From: Fulvivirga sp. M361
Lineage (GTDB): Bacteria; Bacteroidota; Bacteroidia; Cytophagales; Cyclobacteriaceae
NCBI RefSeq assembly: GCF_007097395.1
Contig: NZ_VKDC01000013.1
Span: 62,001 to 126,000 of the forward strand
Length of the DNA stretch: 64,000 nucleotides
Reading direction: 5' to 3'
The notes under the pieces are model-generated. The model ran no database searches and was not told the origin of the DNA. It worked only from the letters and a program-made list of their open reading frames with translations. Below are positions 8,607-17,562 of this stretch, piece by piece (position 1 is the stretch's first letter; each line of letters opens with the position of its first letter). The position numbers were made by a program, and so were the translations under genes.

Positions 8607-9233
8607 TTATTGCAGCGCCTTTTTGAGGAAAGGCATGACGTTATCTGCCAGGATGCGGTGTCCGTCTGCATTTGGATGGATACCGTCAGGTAAATTCAGG
8701 TTTTCATCTCCTGCCACACCTTCAAGTAAGAAAGGAACCAGAATAGTATTGTTATCTTTTGCCAATGCCGGAAAAATGGATGTGAATTCTTTGGCATATT
8801 CATCACCCAGGTTAGGAGGCACCATCATGCCGGCTATAATAAAGATGACTTCAGGGTTTTTTACTTTTACCCTATCCATAATTTTTTGCAGGTTACTTTT
8901 TGTCACATCCAGAGGAAGACCGCGTAACGCATCGTTGGCACCTAATTCCAATACAAATATGTCAACGGGTTTTTTGAGTATCCATGAAACCCTGGACAGT
9001 CCGCCCGCTGAAGTTTCTCCACTTAAACCTGCATTAATAATTTCGCAATCCACCCCTTCTTCTTCCAGTTGAGATTTGAGAATAGATGGATATGCCTGTT
9101 CTTTTGACAAGCCGTAACCTGCCGTAATACTATCCCCAAAAAATACGACAGTTTTTTTCTCGGTTTTAAAGCTTACAATTGGAATAATTATAAGAACAAG
9201 TAAGAGAACACGCGTACTACTCATAAACTTCAA
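8607..9233 (-). CDS. tesA: SGNH/GDSL hydrolase, TesA-like (arylesterase / lysophospholipase)
   Basis: 208 residues with an N-terminal signal peptide, so probably periplasmic. All SGNH blocks are present: GDSITAGYG with nucleophile Ser35, glycine of block II in NAGLSGETSAGG, GAND (98-101) and the catalytic pair Asp183 and His186 in DGIHPNADGH. In E. coli TesA is thioesterase I, protease I and lysophospholipase L1. The gene diverges from a ybbA-ybbP-like pair exactly as in E. coli, which supports the assignment. The real substrate is unknown. Confidence 0.88.
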   Translation of the reverse strand: MKFMSSTRVLLLVLIIIPIVSFKTEKKTVVFFGDSITAGYGLSKEQAYPSILKSQLEEEGVDCEIINAGLSGETSAGGLSRVSWILKKPVDIFVLELGANDALRGLPLDVTKSNLQKIMDRVKVKNPEVIFIIAGMMVPPNLGDEYAKEFTSIFPALAKDNNTILVPFLLEGVAGDENLNLPDGIHPNADGHRILADNVMPFLKKALQ

Positions 9234-9437
9234 TTCAGGTGTTTTATTTAACTTCTACGTGGAATAACTGAAAAAGTATCAGGTTTAATGAACTTGGTTT
9301 GTATTGCGATAGCTTTTCAGTTTTAACATTTCATTAAGAGTTCTTTCAAAATTTAGACCATAAATTAACCCTTGATAAAATAAAAATAACCATTTGATCG
9401 CAAAAGTGCGTTTAATAAACATCACTTATTGTTAATT

Positions 9438-10130
9438 ATGTCAATTATACTTTCGGTCGAAAATCTGACCAAATCTTTTGTAACAGATAACCAACAACTT
9501 ACTGTATTAGATAATGTTTCATTTAATATTGAAGAAGGTGAGACGATATCTATTGTAGGTCCATCAGGCAGTGGTAAAACGACGCTGCTTGGTTTGTGCG
9601 CAGGTCTGGATCTGGCTACAAGCGGTACAGTATCTTTAGTGGGAATAAAATTAAATGCACTGAATGAAGATGATCGTGCTTATGTACGTAATCAACATGT
9701 AGGGTTTATCTTCCAAAACTTTCAATTACTGTCTACTCTTACAGCGTTGGAGAATGTCACTGTCCCATTGGAATTAAGAGGGGAAAGAAACTTTAGAGAA
9801 AAAGGAAAGGAACTGTTGGATCGTGTAGGTTTGGGTGCCAGGCTCGGACACTATCCCTCTCAGCTGTCCGGAGGAGAACAGCAGCGCGTGGCCATTGCCA
9901 GGGCATTCATCACCTCACCTAAGATACTGTTTGCAGATGAACCTACCGGTAACCTCGATGAAGAAACAGCGCAGGTGGTAACGGATCTACTTTTTAACAT
10001 TAACAAGGAACTAAAAACTACCCTTGTATTGGTAACCCACAACATGGAGTTAGCTGAAAATACGCAGCGTATCGTACAAATAAAAGGAGGTAAGTTAATA
10101 ATGGATAAGAAGTCGATGAAAGCCTCGTGA
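9438..10130 (+). CDS. ybbA: ABC transporter ATP-binding protein, YbbA-like
   Basis: Walker A GPSGSGKT at 41-48, Q-loop in FIFQNFQLL, signature LSGGEQQRVAIARA from about 143, Walker B ILFADEP at 163-169, D-loop GNLDEE and switch histidine in LVTHN. The ATG at 9438 (MSIILSVENL) is preferred over the in-frame TTG at 9429. The gene overlaps the next one by one base (TGATG), so translation is probably coupled. Together they should form an ABC transporter of the LolCDE/MacB superfamily; in E. coli the substrate of YbbA-YbbP is not established. Confidence 0.9.
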   Translation: MSIILSVENLTKSFVTDNQQLTVLDNVSFNIEEGETISIVGPSGSGKTTLLGLCAGLDLATSGTVSLVGIKLNALNEDDRAYVRNQHVGFIFQNFQLLSTLTALENVTVPLELRGERNFREKGKELLDRVGLGARLGHYPSQLSGGEQQRVAIARAFITSPKILFADEPTGNLDEETAQVVTDLLFNINKELKTTLVLVTHNMELAENTQRIVQIKGGKLIMDKKSMKAS

Positions 10131-12691
10131 TGGAGTACGTTATAAAAATCAAGAAAAAGAAAAATCACGTTTTTAAAGACAGGTGGGTCTGGAAAATGGC
10201 ATGGAAAGATGCCCAAAATAATTTTGGGCGACTTTTTTTATTTATTTCTTCCGTGATTATAGGTATAGCAGCCCTTGTTTCCATTAATTCTTTCAATATT
10301 AATTTGCAAAGCAGCATTGATGACCAGGCCAAGGATTTGTTAGGGGCCGACTTAGTCATTAACGCTAATAAAGCATTTGAAGAAGAACTTACAGATCAGT
10401 TTGATTCTATCGCCGGGGAACAGGCAAGTGAAGCGAGTATGGCTTCAATGGTGATGTTTATGACCAGTACTCCTGGTACACGCTTAGCACGAATAGTAGC
10501 CCTGGAAGGTGATTTCCCCTTTTATGGCACAATAGAAACCTCCCCTGCTAATGCAGTTGAGTTGATGAAATCCGGACCCTACGCCATGCTGGATGAAAAC
10601 CTTGCCAAACAGTATGATGTGAGTTCCGATGACTCTCTGAGAGTAGGGGGACTTACATTTAAGATAGCAGGATCGGTGAGTAAAATACCTGGTGGAGGTG
10701 GACTTCAGGCTACTTTTACCCCTTCTGTTTACATTGCTATGAACTACCTGGATTCTACCGGGTTAGTACGTTATGGTAGTCGTGTAAACCACAAGAGGTA
10801 TTTCAAAACAGATGATCTCAAAGCTACAGACGCGTTGGTAGACAGGATACAACCATTAACACGTAAATACGGACATTCTTATGAAACGGTAGAAGGAAGA
10901 AAGAACAATCTTGGAGATGGCTTTGATAACCTGTACCGGTTTTTTAACCTGCTCGCTTTTATGGCATTGATCCTTGGATGTATAGGGGTGGCAAGTAGTG
11001 TCCATATTTATGTAAGAGAAAAAAGAAATACGGTAGCCGTCTTGCGTTGTGTAGGCGCTTCCGGCTGGCAAACTTTCAACATTTTTTTTATACAAACTGC
11101 AGCGATTGGCTTCATAGGCAGCCTTTTAGGCGTGCTCTTAGGGTTAATGGTCCAATATGCACTTCCAGCACTGTTACAGGAGTTTATACCATTAGAACTT
11201 GACCTTGGCATTGCATGGCAGGCCATATTAGAGGGAATGTTGCTAGGGGTAATAATCGCCATACTATTTTCTGTTCTGCCCTTGATCTCGGTCCGTTATG
11301 TACCCCCCCTTACCGTACTGAGGACCAATTTCAAACCTTTAAAGAACAGATCAAAAACCAGAATTGTAGTCATCCTACTGATCATATTGTTCCCCTTTTT
11401 ATTTGCGGCCTACCAGTCGGGAAGCTTTAGGCTTGGTTTTTTCTTCTTTGCAGCGTTATCGTTAGCATTTGCATGCCTGACACTACTTTCCTGGGGATTG
11501 ATAAAGCTTGTAAAAAAGTACTTTCCCACTCACTGGAGTTTTGTTTGGAGACAGAGCTTAGCCAATTTATTCCGGCCTAATAATCAAACCACTGTTTTAG
11601 TAGTAGTGATAGGGCTTGGAGCGTTTTTGATTTCTACGCTTAATATTGTTCAAAACAGCCTGCTCAACCAGGTGGAATTTATCGGTGAAGAAAACCAATC
11701 CAATACAATCCTTTTTGACATCCAACCGGAGCAACGTGACAAGGTAGTACAACTTACCAAAGATAACGGCCTTCCTGTGCAGCAACTGGTGCCGATCATT
11801 ACGTGCAGAATAGAAAATATCAATGGTAAGAGCGTTGAGGCCATCCAAAGTGATACAACAGATGCCATTCCGAACTGGGCAATAACCCGTGAATACCGTG
11901 TAACCTATCGCGATACACTGACCAATTCTGAGGAATTGATAGAAGGAGAACTTCAACATGTATCTAATGACAGTATTTATGTGACTATTTCCGAAGGGAT
12001 GCATGAAAATCTCGAAGTAGAAGTCGGTGACACTGTGGTATTTGATGTGCAAGGCGTACCTATCACTACTTTTATAGCAGGTATTCGCGATGTTGATTGG
12101 CCGAGTGATCCGCCTAATTTCATTTTTGTTTTTCCGACCGAAGTTTTGGAAGAAGCACCCCAGATCTATGTATTAACCACACGGATCGATGCACAAAGTA
12201 AGGCTACCATTTACCAACGCGAATTGATCACTTTATATCCAAACGTATCGGTGATTGATCTGAGAGTGATATTGAGTACGATAGATGAGTTTTTTGATAA
12301 AGTGGCTTTTGTCATTCAGTTTATGGCATTGTTTTCCATTATTACTGGTTTGGTTGTATTGGCCGGCGCAGTTATTAACAGCAAATTCATCCGGCTCAGA
12401 GAAAATGTTTTATTGCGGACTATAGGTGCGTTAAAAAAACAAATTCGACATATGACGGCGCTTGAATATGCCTATTTAGGGTTGTTTGCAGGTTTTGCCG
12501 GCATAGGCTTGTCCCTGATCTCAGGATGGGCGTTATCTATTTGGTTTTTTGAGGTAATCTTTTTTCCTAATCTGATCAGCCTGGGTGTCATTTGGTTAAC
12601 TGTTATCTTTTTAACTGTACTGATCGGTTGGTTAAATACCCGTGATGCTGTCAATGGTTCTCCGCTGGAAGTACTGCGAAAAGAAGTGTAG
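10130..12691 (+). CDS. ybbP: ABC transporter permease, YbbP-like (large FtsX family)
   Basis: About 853 residues, the size of YbbP. It has an N-terminal membrane segment (LFLFISSVIIGIAALVSI), a large extracytoplasmic domain, three membrane segments with the FtsX motif VREKRNTVAVLRCVGAS, a further pair of segments, a second extracytoplasmic domain, and a final FtsX repeat with LRENVLLRTIGALKKQIRHMTALEY. Two FtsX modules in one chain are characteristic. The start is ATG 10130, overlapping the ATPase stop; a GTG at 10127 is an alternative. It probably acts in moving or processing envelope lipids or peptides, which is inference. Confidence 0.9.
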   Translation: MEYVIKIKKKKNHVFKDRWVWKMAWKDAQNNFGRLFLFISSVIIGIAALVSINSFNINLQSSIDDQAKDLLGADLVINANKAFEEELTDQFDSIAGEQASEASMASMVMFMTSTPGTRLARIVALEGDFPFYGTIETSPANAVELMKSGPYAMLDENLAKQYDVSSDDSLRVGGLTFKIAGSVSKIPGGGGLQATFTPSVYIAMNYLDSTGLVRYGSRVNHKRYFKTDDLKATDALVDRIQPLTRKYGHSYETVEGRKNNLGDGFDNLYRFFNLLAFMALILGCIGVASSVHIYVREKRNTVAVLRCVGASGWQTFNIFFIQTAAIGFIGSLLGVLLGLMVQYALPALLQEFIPLELDLGIAWQAILEGMLLGVIIAILFSVLPLISVRYVPPLTVLRTNFKPLKNRSKTRIVVILLIILFPFLFAAYQSGSFRLGFFFFAALSLAFACLTLLSWGLIKLVKKYFPTHWSFVWRQSLANLFRPNNQTTVLVVVIGLGAFLISTLNIVQNSLLNQVEFIGEENQSNTILFDIQPEQRDKVVQLTKDNGLPVQQLVPIITCRIENINGKSVEAIQSDTTDAIPNWAITREYRVTYRDTLTNSEELIEGELQHVSNDSIYVTISEGMHENLEVEVGDTVVFDVQGVPITTFIAGIRDVDWPSDPPNFIFVFPTEVLEEAPQIYVLTTRIDAQSKATIYQRELITLYPNVSVIDLRVILSTIDEFFDKVAFVIQFMALFSIITGLVVLAGAVINSKFIRLRENVLLRTIGALKKQIRHMTALEYAYLGLFAGFAGIGLSLISGWALSIWFFEVIFFPNLISLGVIWLTVIFLTVLIGWLNTRDAVNGSPLEVLRKEV

Positions 12692-12744
12692 AATCAGTAT
12701 ATTTGAGGTTGGGCTATATTGCAAAGTTCAAATATTTTTGAATT

Positions 12745-15700
12745 GTGAGACGACAAATAATATTTGTACTGTTGGCGCTTTACGTACTGGTACCATTCAT
12801 GGTACAGGCCGCACCTCCAGGCATTGTTTTTATGGAAAATAAAGGGCAATGGCCGGCAAATGTATTTTTTAAAAATTCACTTGGCCATGGTAGCGCTTTC
12901 TTTGAGAAGAATAGAATACTGTTTTCTTTTATGGATGCTGCATCTCTAGGCCATCCATCGCATTCCCATAACCCTTATGAAGCACAAAATCAGCATGAAA
13001 TAAGTGTTCATGATGGCACTGAAAAGGTGACCAGTCATTCATATTACTTAAACTTCCTGAATTCAATGGAGCCTGAGTGTATTGAAGGCAAAGAGCCAGG
13101 TACAGCAAAGGTAAACTTTATACGAGGAAATAACCCGAACGACTGGATCAGTCAGGCAAGTACATACGGATCGGTACTTTATGGAGGTATTTATGAGAAT
13201 ATAGACCTGGTGTTCTATCAATATCAGGATTACCTGAAATACGATATGACAGTATATCCAGGGGGTAATGCAGATGAAATCGCGCTCCAATATGAAGCGG
13301 CCCATAACGTTAGTCTGAAAGAAGGTAATCTGATTGTGGAAACAGAAGTGGGTTATATGACTGAGTTAAAGCCCTATGCCTATCAGGTCATAGAGGGACA
13401 AGTACACGAAGTAAAGTGTGTTTATAAGCTTAAAGATGGAATAGTCGGGTTCGGGTTTCCAAGAGGTTATGATAACTGTTATGATCTGGTCATAGACCCC
13501 CTCTTGATTTTTTCGACCTATTCCGGGTCGACGTATGATAACTGGGGCAATACGGCATCCTATGACCAATCCGGAAACTTATATTCCGGAGGAATGGTCA
13601 CGACATTAAGCGGAGGAAACAGTTACCCAATCACCACAGGGGTCTACCAGGAGAGTTTCGGTGGTGGTGTTTGGGATGTCGGGCTGTTGAAGTACGATTC
13701 TAGCGGCAGCAACCTGTTGTATGCCACTTATCTGGGAGGTAGCGGAACAGAGACACCTCAAAGTGTGGTGACGACAAATGATGGCTCTTTATTAGTTTTA
13801 GGTGCAACCAGTTCAGCTGATTTTCCGGTAACTAATGGCTCAGTTTTTGAGGGCGGGGATAACGTAGTACCCTTAGGAGGAGTGCAATATAATGGAGCTG
13901 ACTTGTTTGTAGCTAAATTAAGTCCAGATGGGAGCACCTTGTTGGCATCCACCTATTTGGGAGGAAGTAAGAACGATGGGATAAACTTTATTTCCGGAAG
14001 TATAGATGCACCTGGAGGACCTGAGGTAGGCATAAGAGAAAGCCCGCTGGCAAGGAACTACGGTGACCAACTGAGAGGTGATATTTTTGTTGATGATAAC
14101 AATAACACTTACGTAGTTTCTAACTCCCTTTCTTCGGACTTTTTGAGCCAGAGTGGTGATAATATCCTTAATAGCTTCAATGGAGGTAACCTTGATGCCG
14201 TCGTAGTAAAGTTAACACCTGATTTGGCCGTGTCGTGGGCACGATTTTTAGGAGGGTCAGGAGATGATGCCGCCTATTCCGTCAAGGTCAACTCACTTGA
14301 TGAAATTGTGGTAGCAGGAGGGACTACCAGTGCTGATTTTTCCGGTTTAAATAATGGCTGGCAAAATACACTTTCGGGTAATGTTGATGGTTGGATATGT
14401 AAGATCAATGCAAGTGGAGACCTTGCGAATGAAGGTACCTTTTTAGGCACTCCGGCTTATGATCAGGCATACTTCATTGATCTGGATACCAATGATGACG
14501 TTTTTGTTTACGGTCAGACCCAAGGCATTTACCCTGTTTTTGGAAGCGTATATAGTGAACCCAATGGTGGTCAGTTCTTACAAAAGTTCAGTAACGATCT
14601 AAGTGGTTCACCTTTTTCTACAACGTTTGGCTCCGGGGGTAATACACCGAATATTTCACCGACTGCTTTTCTGGTCAACGAATGCAATAATATATATCTG
14701 GCGGGTTGGGGTGGCAACGTGAATTCTGTACAAGCCCTTTCACCAGGCGGAGGAACTTCCACCAGGAATTTCGTAGGAGGAAATACCCAGGGGCTGACCA
14801 CTTCCAGCGATGCATTTGATCGATTGACCTCTGGCAATGATTTTTACCTTATGGTACTGTCGGGAAATGCAGAGCGCTTTCTTTACGGCACATTTTTCGG
14901 AGGGACAACCAGCAATACTCATGTAGATGGAGGTACCAGTCGGTTTGATAAAAGCGGAGTGGTTTATCATGCTGTATGTGCAGGCTGTGGTGGCAATAGA
15001 AATGACTTTCCTGCTACGCCCAATGCCTGGTCCAGGTCTAATCTCAGCAGCAATTGCAATAACGCTTCTTTCAAGTTTGATCTGGCTTCGCTCAAAGCCG
15101 ATTTTAACACGAACTCATTGGGTTTTGATGATCCGGGGGTTTCTGTCATCTGTCTCGGTGAACCTTTAGTACTTCAGAACAGGAGTATAGGTGGTAGAAT
15201 ATACGATTGGGATTTTGGTGATGGTACAGATATCACTCGTCCCGATACCACTTTTATAGTGCATAACTATAGTGCTGAAGGTATATATACCATAAGGTTA
15301 CGTGCTTTTGACCCAAATACCTGTATTTCAGAAGATTTTGCTTTTAAGACTATCGAGGTGTTAGCAACGGATTTCGTACTAATGGATGATGCTGAAATAT
15401 GTTTTGGAGAAGAAATACGCCTTGAAGCGCGAGGCGCCACATCCTACAACTGGGTCAGTGCTGATGGTACGTTTACCTCTTCTGATCAAAATCCTGTTGT
15501 AAAACCAGGAATGGATACCAGGTATTATGTCACTTTTCGTGAAGCTCCATGCGAAGTGGTGGACTCTGTAGATATAAAGGTATTGGCGTTACTGGAGGCT
15601 GACTTTAATACAAACTCATTGGATTTTGATGCCCCTGGTGTTTCTTCTATTTGTCTTGGTGAACCGTTGGTGTTTGAGAACTTCAGTAGGGGGGGTATAC

Positions 15701-16569
15701 AATATGACTGGAATTTTGGTGACGGTACGGATACAACAAGTATGAATTCCGATTTTATTACACACCAATACGCTTCCGGCGGTGTTTATCTGGTCAGGCT
15801 ACGTGCTTTTGACCCTACAACCTGTACATCAGAAAATTTTGCTTTTAAAACGGTAGAAGTAGTAGACCCTGAATTTTCACTATTGGATGACATCGAAATC
15901 TGTTTTGGAGACGAAATACGCCTTGAAGCAAGAGGAGCTACTTCCTATGCGTGGAGTAGTTCTGACGGTACGTTCGCTTCTGCTGAGCGTAGTCCGGTCG
16001 TCCGGCCAGAAGAGGATACAAGGTATTATATTACGTTTCGTACCGCCTTATGCGATGAGGTGGATTCTGTAGATGTTCGGGTAGTGCCCGAGGTAGCGGT
16101 AGATTTCACTGTTTCAAGGAATTTTGACTGTTGGACGGAACCCTCCATAGAACTTATCAACACCATGAACGATCCGGATGCTCAATTTATTTGGGATCTG
16201 GGGGACGGAAATACCAGTACCGAAGAAACATTGATATACAATTATGAAGAAGCCGGAGAATTTGTCGTTAGGCTTAAAGCGGTCAGAGAGTTTTGTACCT
16301 ATGAAGCCCGGGAAACTGTGGATATAAGTCGTATAGCAGTACCGAACGTATTAACTCCATCCGTACCTGGTGATAACGATACATTTGTGATCCTTGCTCC
16401 GTCAAAGGTTTCGCTTAAAATATTTAACCGTTCGGGACGCGCAATTTATGAAAACGATGATTACCGGAATGAATGGGCCGGAGAGGGTCAGGCTGCAGGA
16501 GTGTATTACTATGAAGCTAACATGGAGAATGAAGCTACCTGTAAAGGTTGGGTCCATCTTATTAAATAA
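12745..16569 (+). CDS. Secreted multidomain protein with SBBP-like repeats, PKD domains and T9SS type B C-terminus
   Basis: 1274 residues, GTG start. A signal peptide (IIFVLLALYVLVPFMVQAAP) leads into a DUF7948-type region (FMENKGQWPANVFF), then beta-propeller-like SBBP repeats such as DLFVAKLSPDGSTLLASTYLGGS, two duplicated PKD plus Ig-like modules from about residue 785, a third PKD domain (FIWDLGDGNTS), and a gliding-motility-type C-terminal domain (VPNVLTPSVPGDNDTF, ending CKGWVHLIK) that directs export by the type IX system. The protein is probably cell-surface or released, with adhesive or structural function. The next gene starts 17 bp downstream. Confidence 0.88.
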   Translation: MRRQIIFVLLALYVLVPFMVQAAPPGIVFMENKGQWPANVFFKNSLGHGSAFFEKNRILFSFMDAASLGHPSHSHNPYEAQNQHEISVHDGTEKVTSHSYYLNFLNSMEPECIEGKEPGTAKVNFIRGNNPNDWISQASTYGSVLYGGIYENIDLVFYQYQDYLKYDMTVYPGGNADEIALQYEAAHNVSLKEGNLIVETEVGYMTELKPYAYQVIEGQVHEVKCVYKLKDGIVGFGFPRGYDNCYDLVIDPLLIFSTYSGSTYDNWGNTASYDQSGNLYSGGMVTTLSGGNSYPITTGVYQESFGGGVWDVGLLKYDSSGSNLLYATYLGGSGTETPQSVVTTNDGSLLVLGATSSADFPVTNGSVFEGGDNVVPLGGVQYNGADLFVAKLSPDGSTLLASTYLGGSKNDGINFISGSIDAPGGPEVGIRESPLARNYGDQLRGDIFVDDNNNTYVVSNSLSSDFLSQSGDNILNSFNGGNLDAVVVKLTPDLAVSWARFLGGSGDDAAYSVKVNSLDEIVVAGGTTSADFSGLNNGWQNTLSGNVDGWICKINASGDLANEGTFLGTPAYDQAYFIDLDTNDDVFVYGQTQGIYPVFGSVYSEPNGGQFLQKFSNDLSGSPFSTTFGSGGNTPNISPTAFLVNECNNIYLAGWGGNVNSVQALSPGGGTSTRNFVGGNTQGLTTSSDAFDRLTSGNDFYLMVLSGNAERFLYGTFFGGTTSNTHVDGGTSRFDKSGVVYHAVCAGCGGNRNDFPATPNAWSRSNLSSNCNNASFKFDLASLKADFNTNSLGFDDPGVSVICLGEPLVLQNRSIGGRIYDWDFGDGTDITRPDTTFIVHNYSAEGIYTIRLRAFDPNTCISEDFAFKTIEVLATDFVLMDDAEICFGEEIRLEARGATSYNWVSADGTFTSSDQNPVVKPGMDTRYYVTFREAPCEVVDSVDIKVLALLEADFNTNSLDFDAPGVSSICLGEPLVFENFSRGGIQYDWNFGDGTDTTSMNSDFITHQYASGGVYLVRLRAFDPTTCTSENFAFKTVEVVDPEFSLLDDIEICFGDEIRLEARGATSYAWSSSDGTFASAERSPVVRPEEDTRYYITFRTALCDEVDSVDVRVVPEVAVDFTVSRNFDCWTEPSIELINTMNDPDAQFIWDLGDGNTSTEETLIYNYEEAGEFVVRLKAVREFCTYEARETVDISRIAVPNVLTPSVPGDNDTFVILAPSKVSLKIFNRSGRAIYENDDYRNEWAGEGQAAGVYYYEANMENEATCKGWVHLIK
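15097..16092 (+). repeat. Two tandem PKD plus Ig-like coding modules
   Basis: Module 1 starts at 15097 (ADFNTNSLGFDDPG) and module 2 at 15598 (ADFNTNSLDFDAPG), a period of 501 bp or 167 residues. Both contain CLGEPLV, DWxFGDGTD/DWNFGDGTD, RLRAFDPxTC and ICFGxEIRLEARGATSY in the same order, so this is a recent in-frame internal duplication. Confidence 0.85.
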
Positions 16570-16586
16570 TCTTTAATAAACACTAT

Positions 16587-17186
16587 ATGAAAGTTATTCT
16601 TACCTTATCACTACTGCTATTGCTAGGCTTCATTTCCAATGCACAAAAAAAAGATCAACTAATATTACCTTACCAGGAGATACCTGATTATCCGGAAAAA
16701 TATTCAGCAGGCAGTGTGGCGGCCAGGATGGTTGACGGTCTTGGTTTTCGTTATTATTGGGCTACTGAAGGTTTGCGTGTTGAAGACCTGGCATTTAGAC
16801 CTACCACTGAGTCAAGAAGCGCCGATGAAACCCTGGACCATATCCTGAGTCTGTCGACAAACATCATAAATGCGGCAAGAAAAGTCCCAAATGAAGGTGG
16901 TGTCAATTATAGTGAACTGACCTTTGAAGAGAAACGAAGAAGAACACTGACTAACCTGAAAGAGGCAAGTGATGTTTTACGGAAGACTAATGACGCTGAG
17001 TTTGAAACCTTGAAGGTAATCTTTAAACGAGGTGAAAATACTTCTGAATATCCCTTCTGGAACCTACTCAACGGGCCGGTGGCTGACGCTTTAGGACATG
17101 TAGGGCAGGTAGTCTCTTTTAGAAGGACCTCAGGAAATCCTTCAAATCCAAAGGTGAGTGTATTTACAGGCAGGCTCAGAAATTAG
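16587..17186 (+). CDS. DinB-like four-helix protein with signal peptide
   Basis: 199 residues. The N-terminus (MKVILTLSLLLLLGFISNAQ) is a signal peptide. The body resembles the DinB/YfiT four-helix superfamily: VDGLGFRYYWATEGL, LDHILSLSTNIINAARKV and the C-terminal helix ADALGHVGQVVSFRRTSG, with histidines in positions where relatives bind a metal. Most DinB proteins are cytoplasmic, so the exported form is notable. Some relatives are thiol transferases; no function can be assigned here. It lies 17 bp after the secreted PKD protein and is probably co-transcribed. Confidence 0.7.
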   Translation: MKVILTLSLLLLLGFISNAQKKDQLILPYQEIPDYPEKYSAGSVAARMVDGLGFRYYWATEGLRVEDLAFRPTTESRSADETLDHILSLSTNIINAARKVPNEGGVNYSELTFEEKRRRTLTNLKEASDVLRKTNDAEFETLKVIFKRGENTSEYPFWNLLNGPVADALGHVGQVVSFRRTSGNPSNPKVSVFTGRLRN

Positions 17187-17562
17187 ACTTCATTTAAAAG
17201 CAGAGTGCAAAGAGTCCGGGGCATAATGCACTTGACGACTGGGACTGGATGGAGCTAATCAATGATAGCAAAAGTCAGTTTTTGACCTTTAAATACCCTT
17301 TTTATGGGAGGTTTTGCTGTTTGAACCTCAAAATCATCGAGTTTATCCCATTTTTGAGGTTTTATCTCGTAACCACAGCTCGATTCGTAATAAACGGTTG
17401 AGAAATGGCGTTTTTTAAGTACACTTGTAATATGATGATAATCAAATAACTATATGCTGCGTTGCCAGTACCCGGTAACAAAATTTGAAAATAGAATGTT
17501 CGAGAGAGTCCTGCATAAACCTACATATCTCAGGATCTGGTTTTATGAAGATGTCAAAACGA
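17187..17562. other. Intergenic region between convergent genes
   Basis: About 375 bp between a plus-strand and a minus-strand gene end. It holds the AT-rich hairpin listed next; otherwise I see no gene. Confidence 0.6.
17324..17361. terminator. Candidate terminator hairpin
   Basis: AACCTCAAAA (17324-17333) and TTTTGAGGTT (17352-17361) form perfect 10-bp arms around an 18-base loop, followed by TTTATC. It lies between convergent genes, as expected for a terminator, but the stem is AT-rich. Confidence 0.4.
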
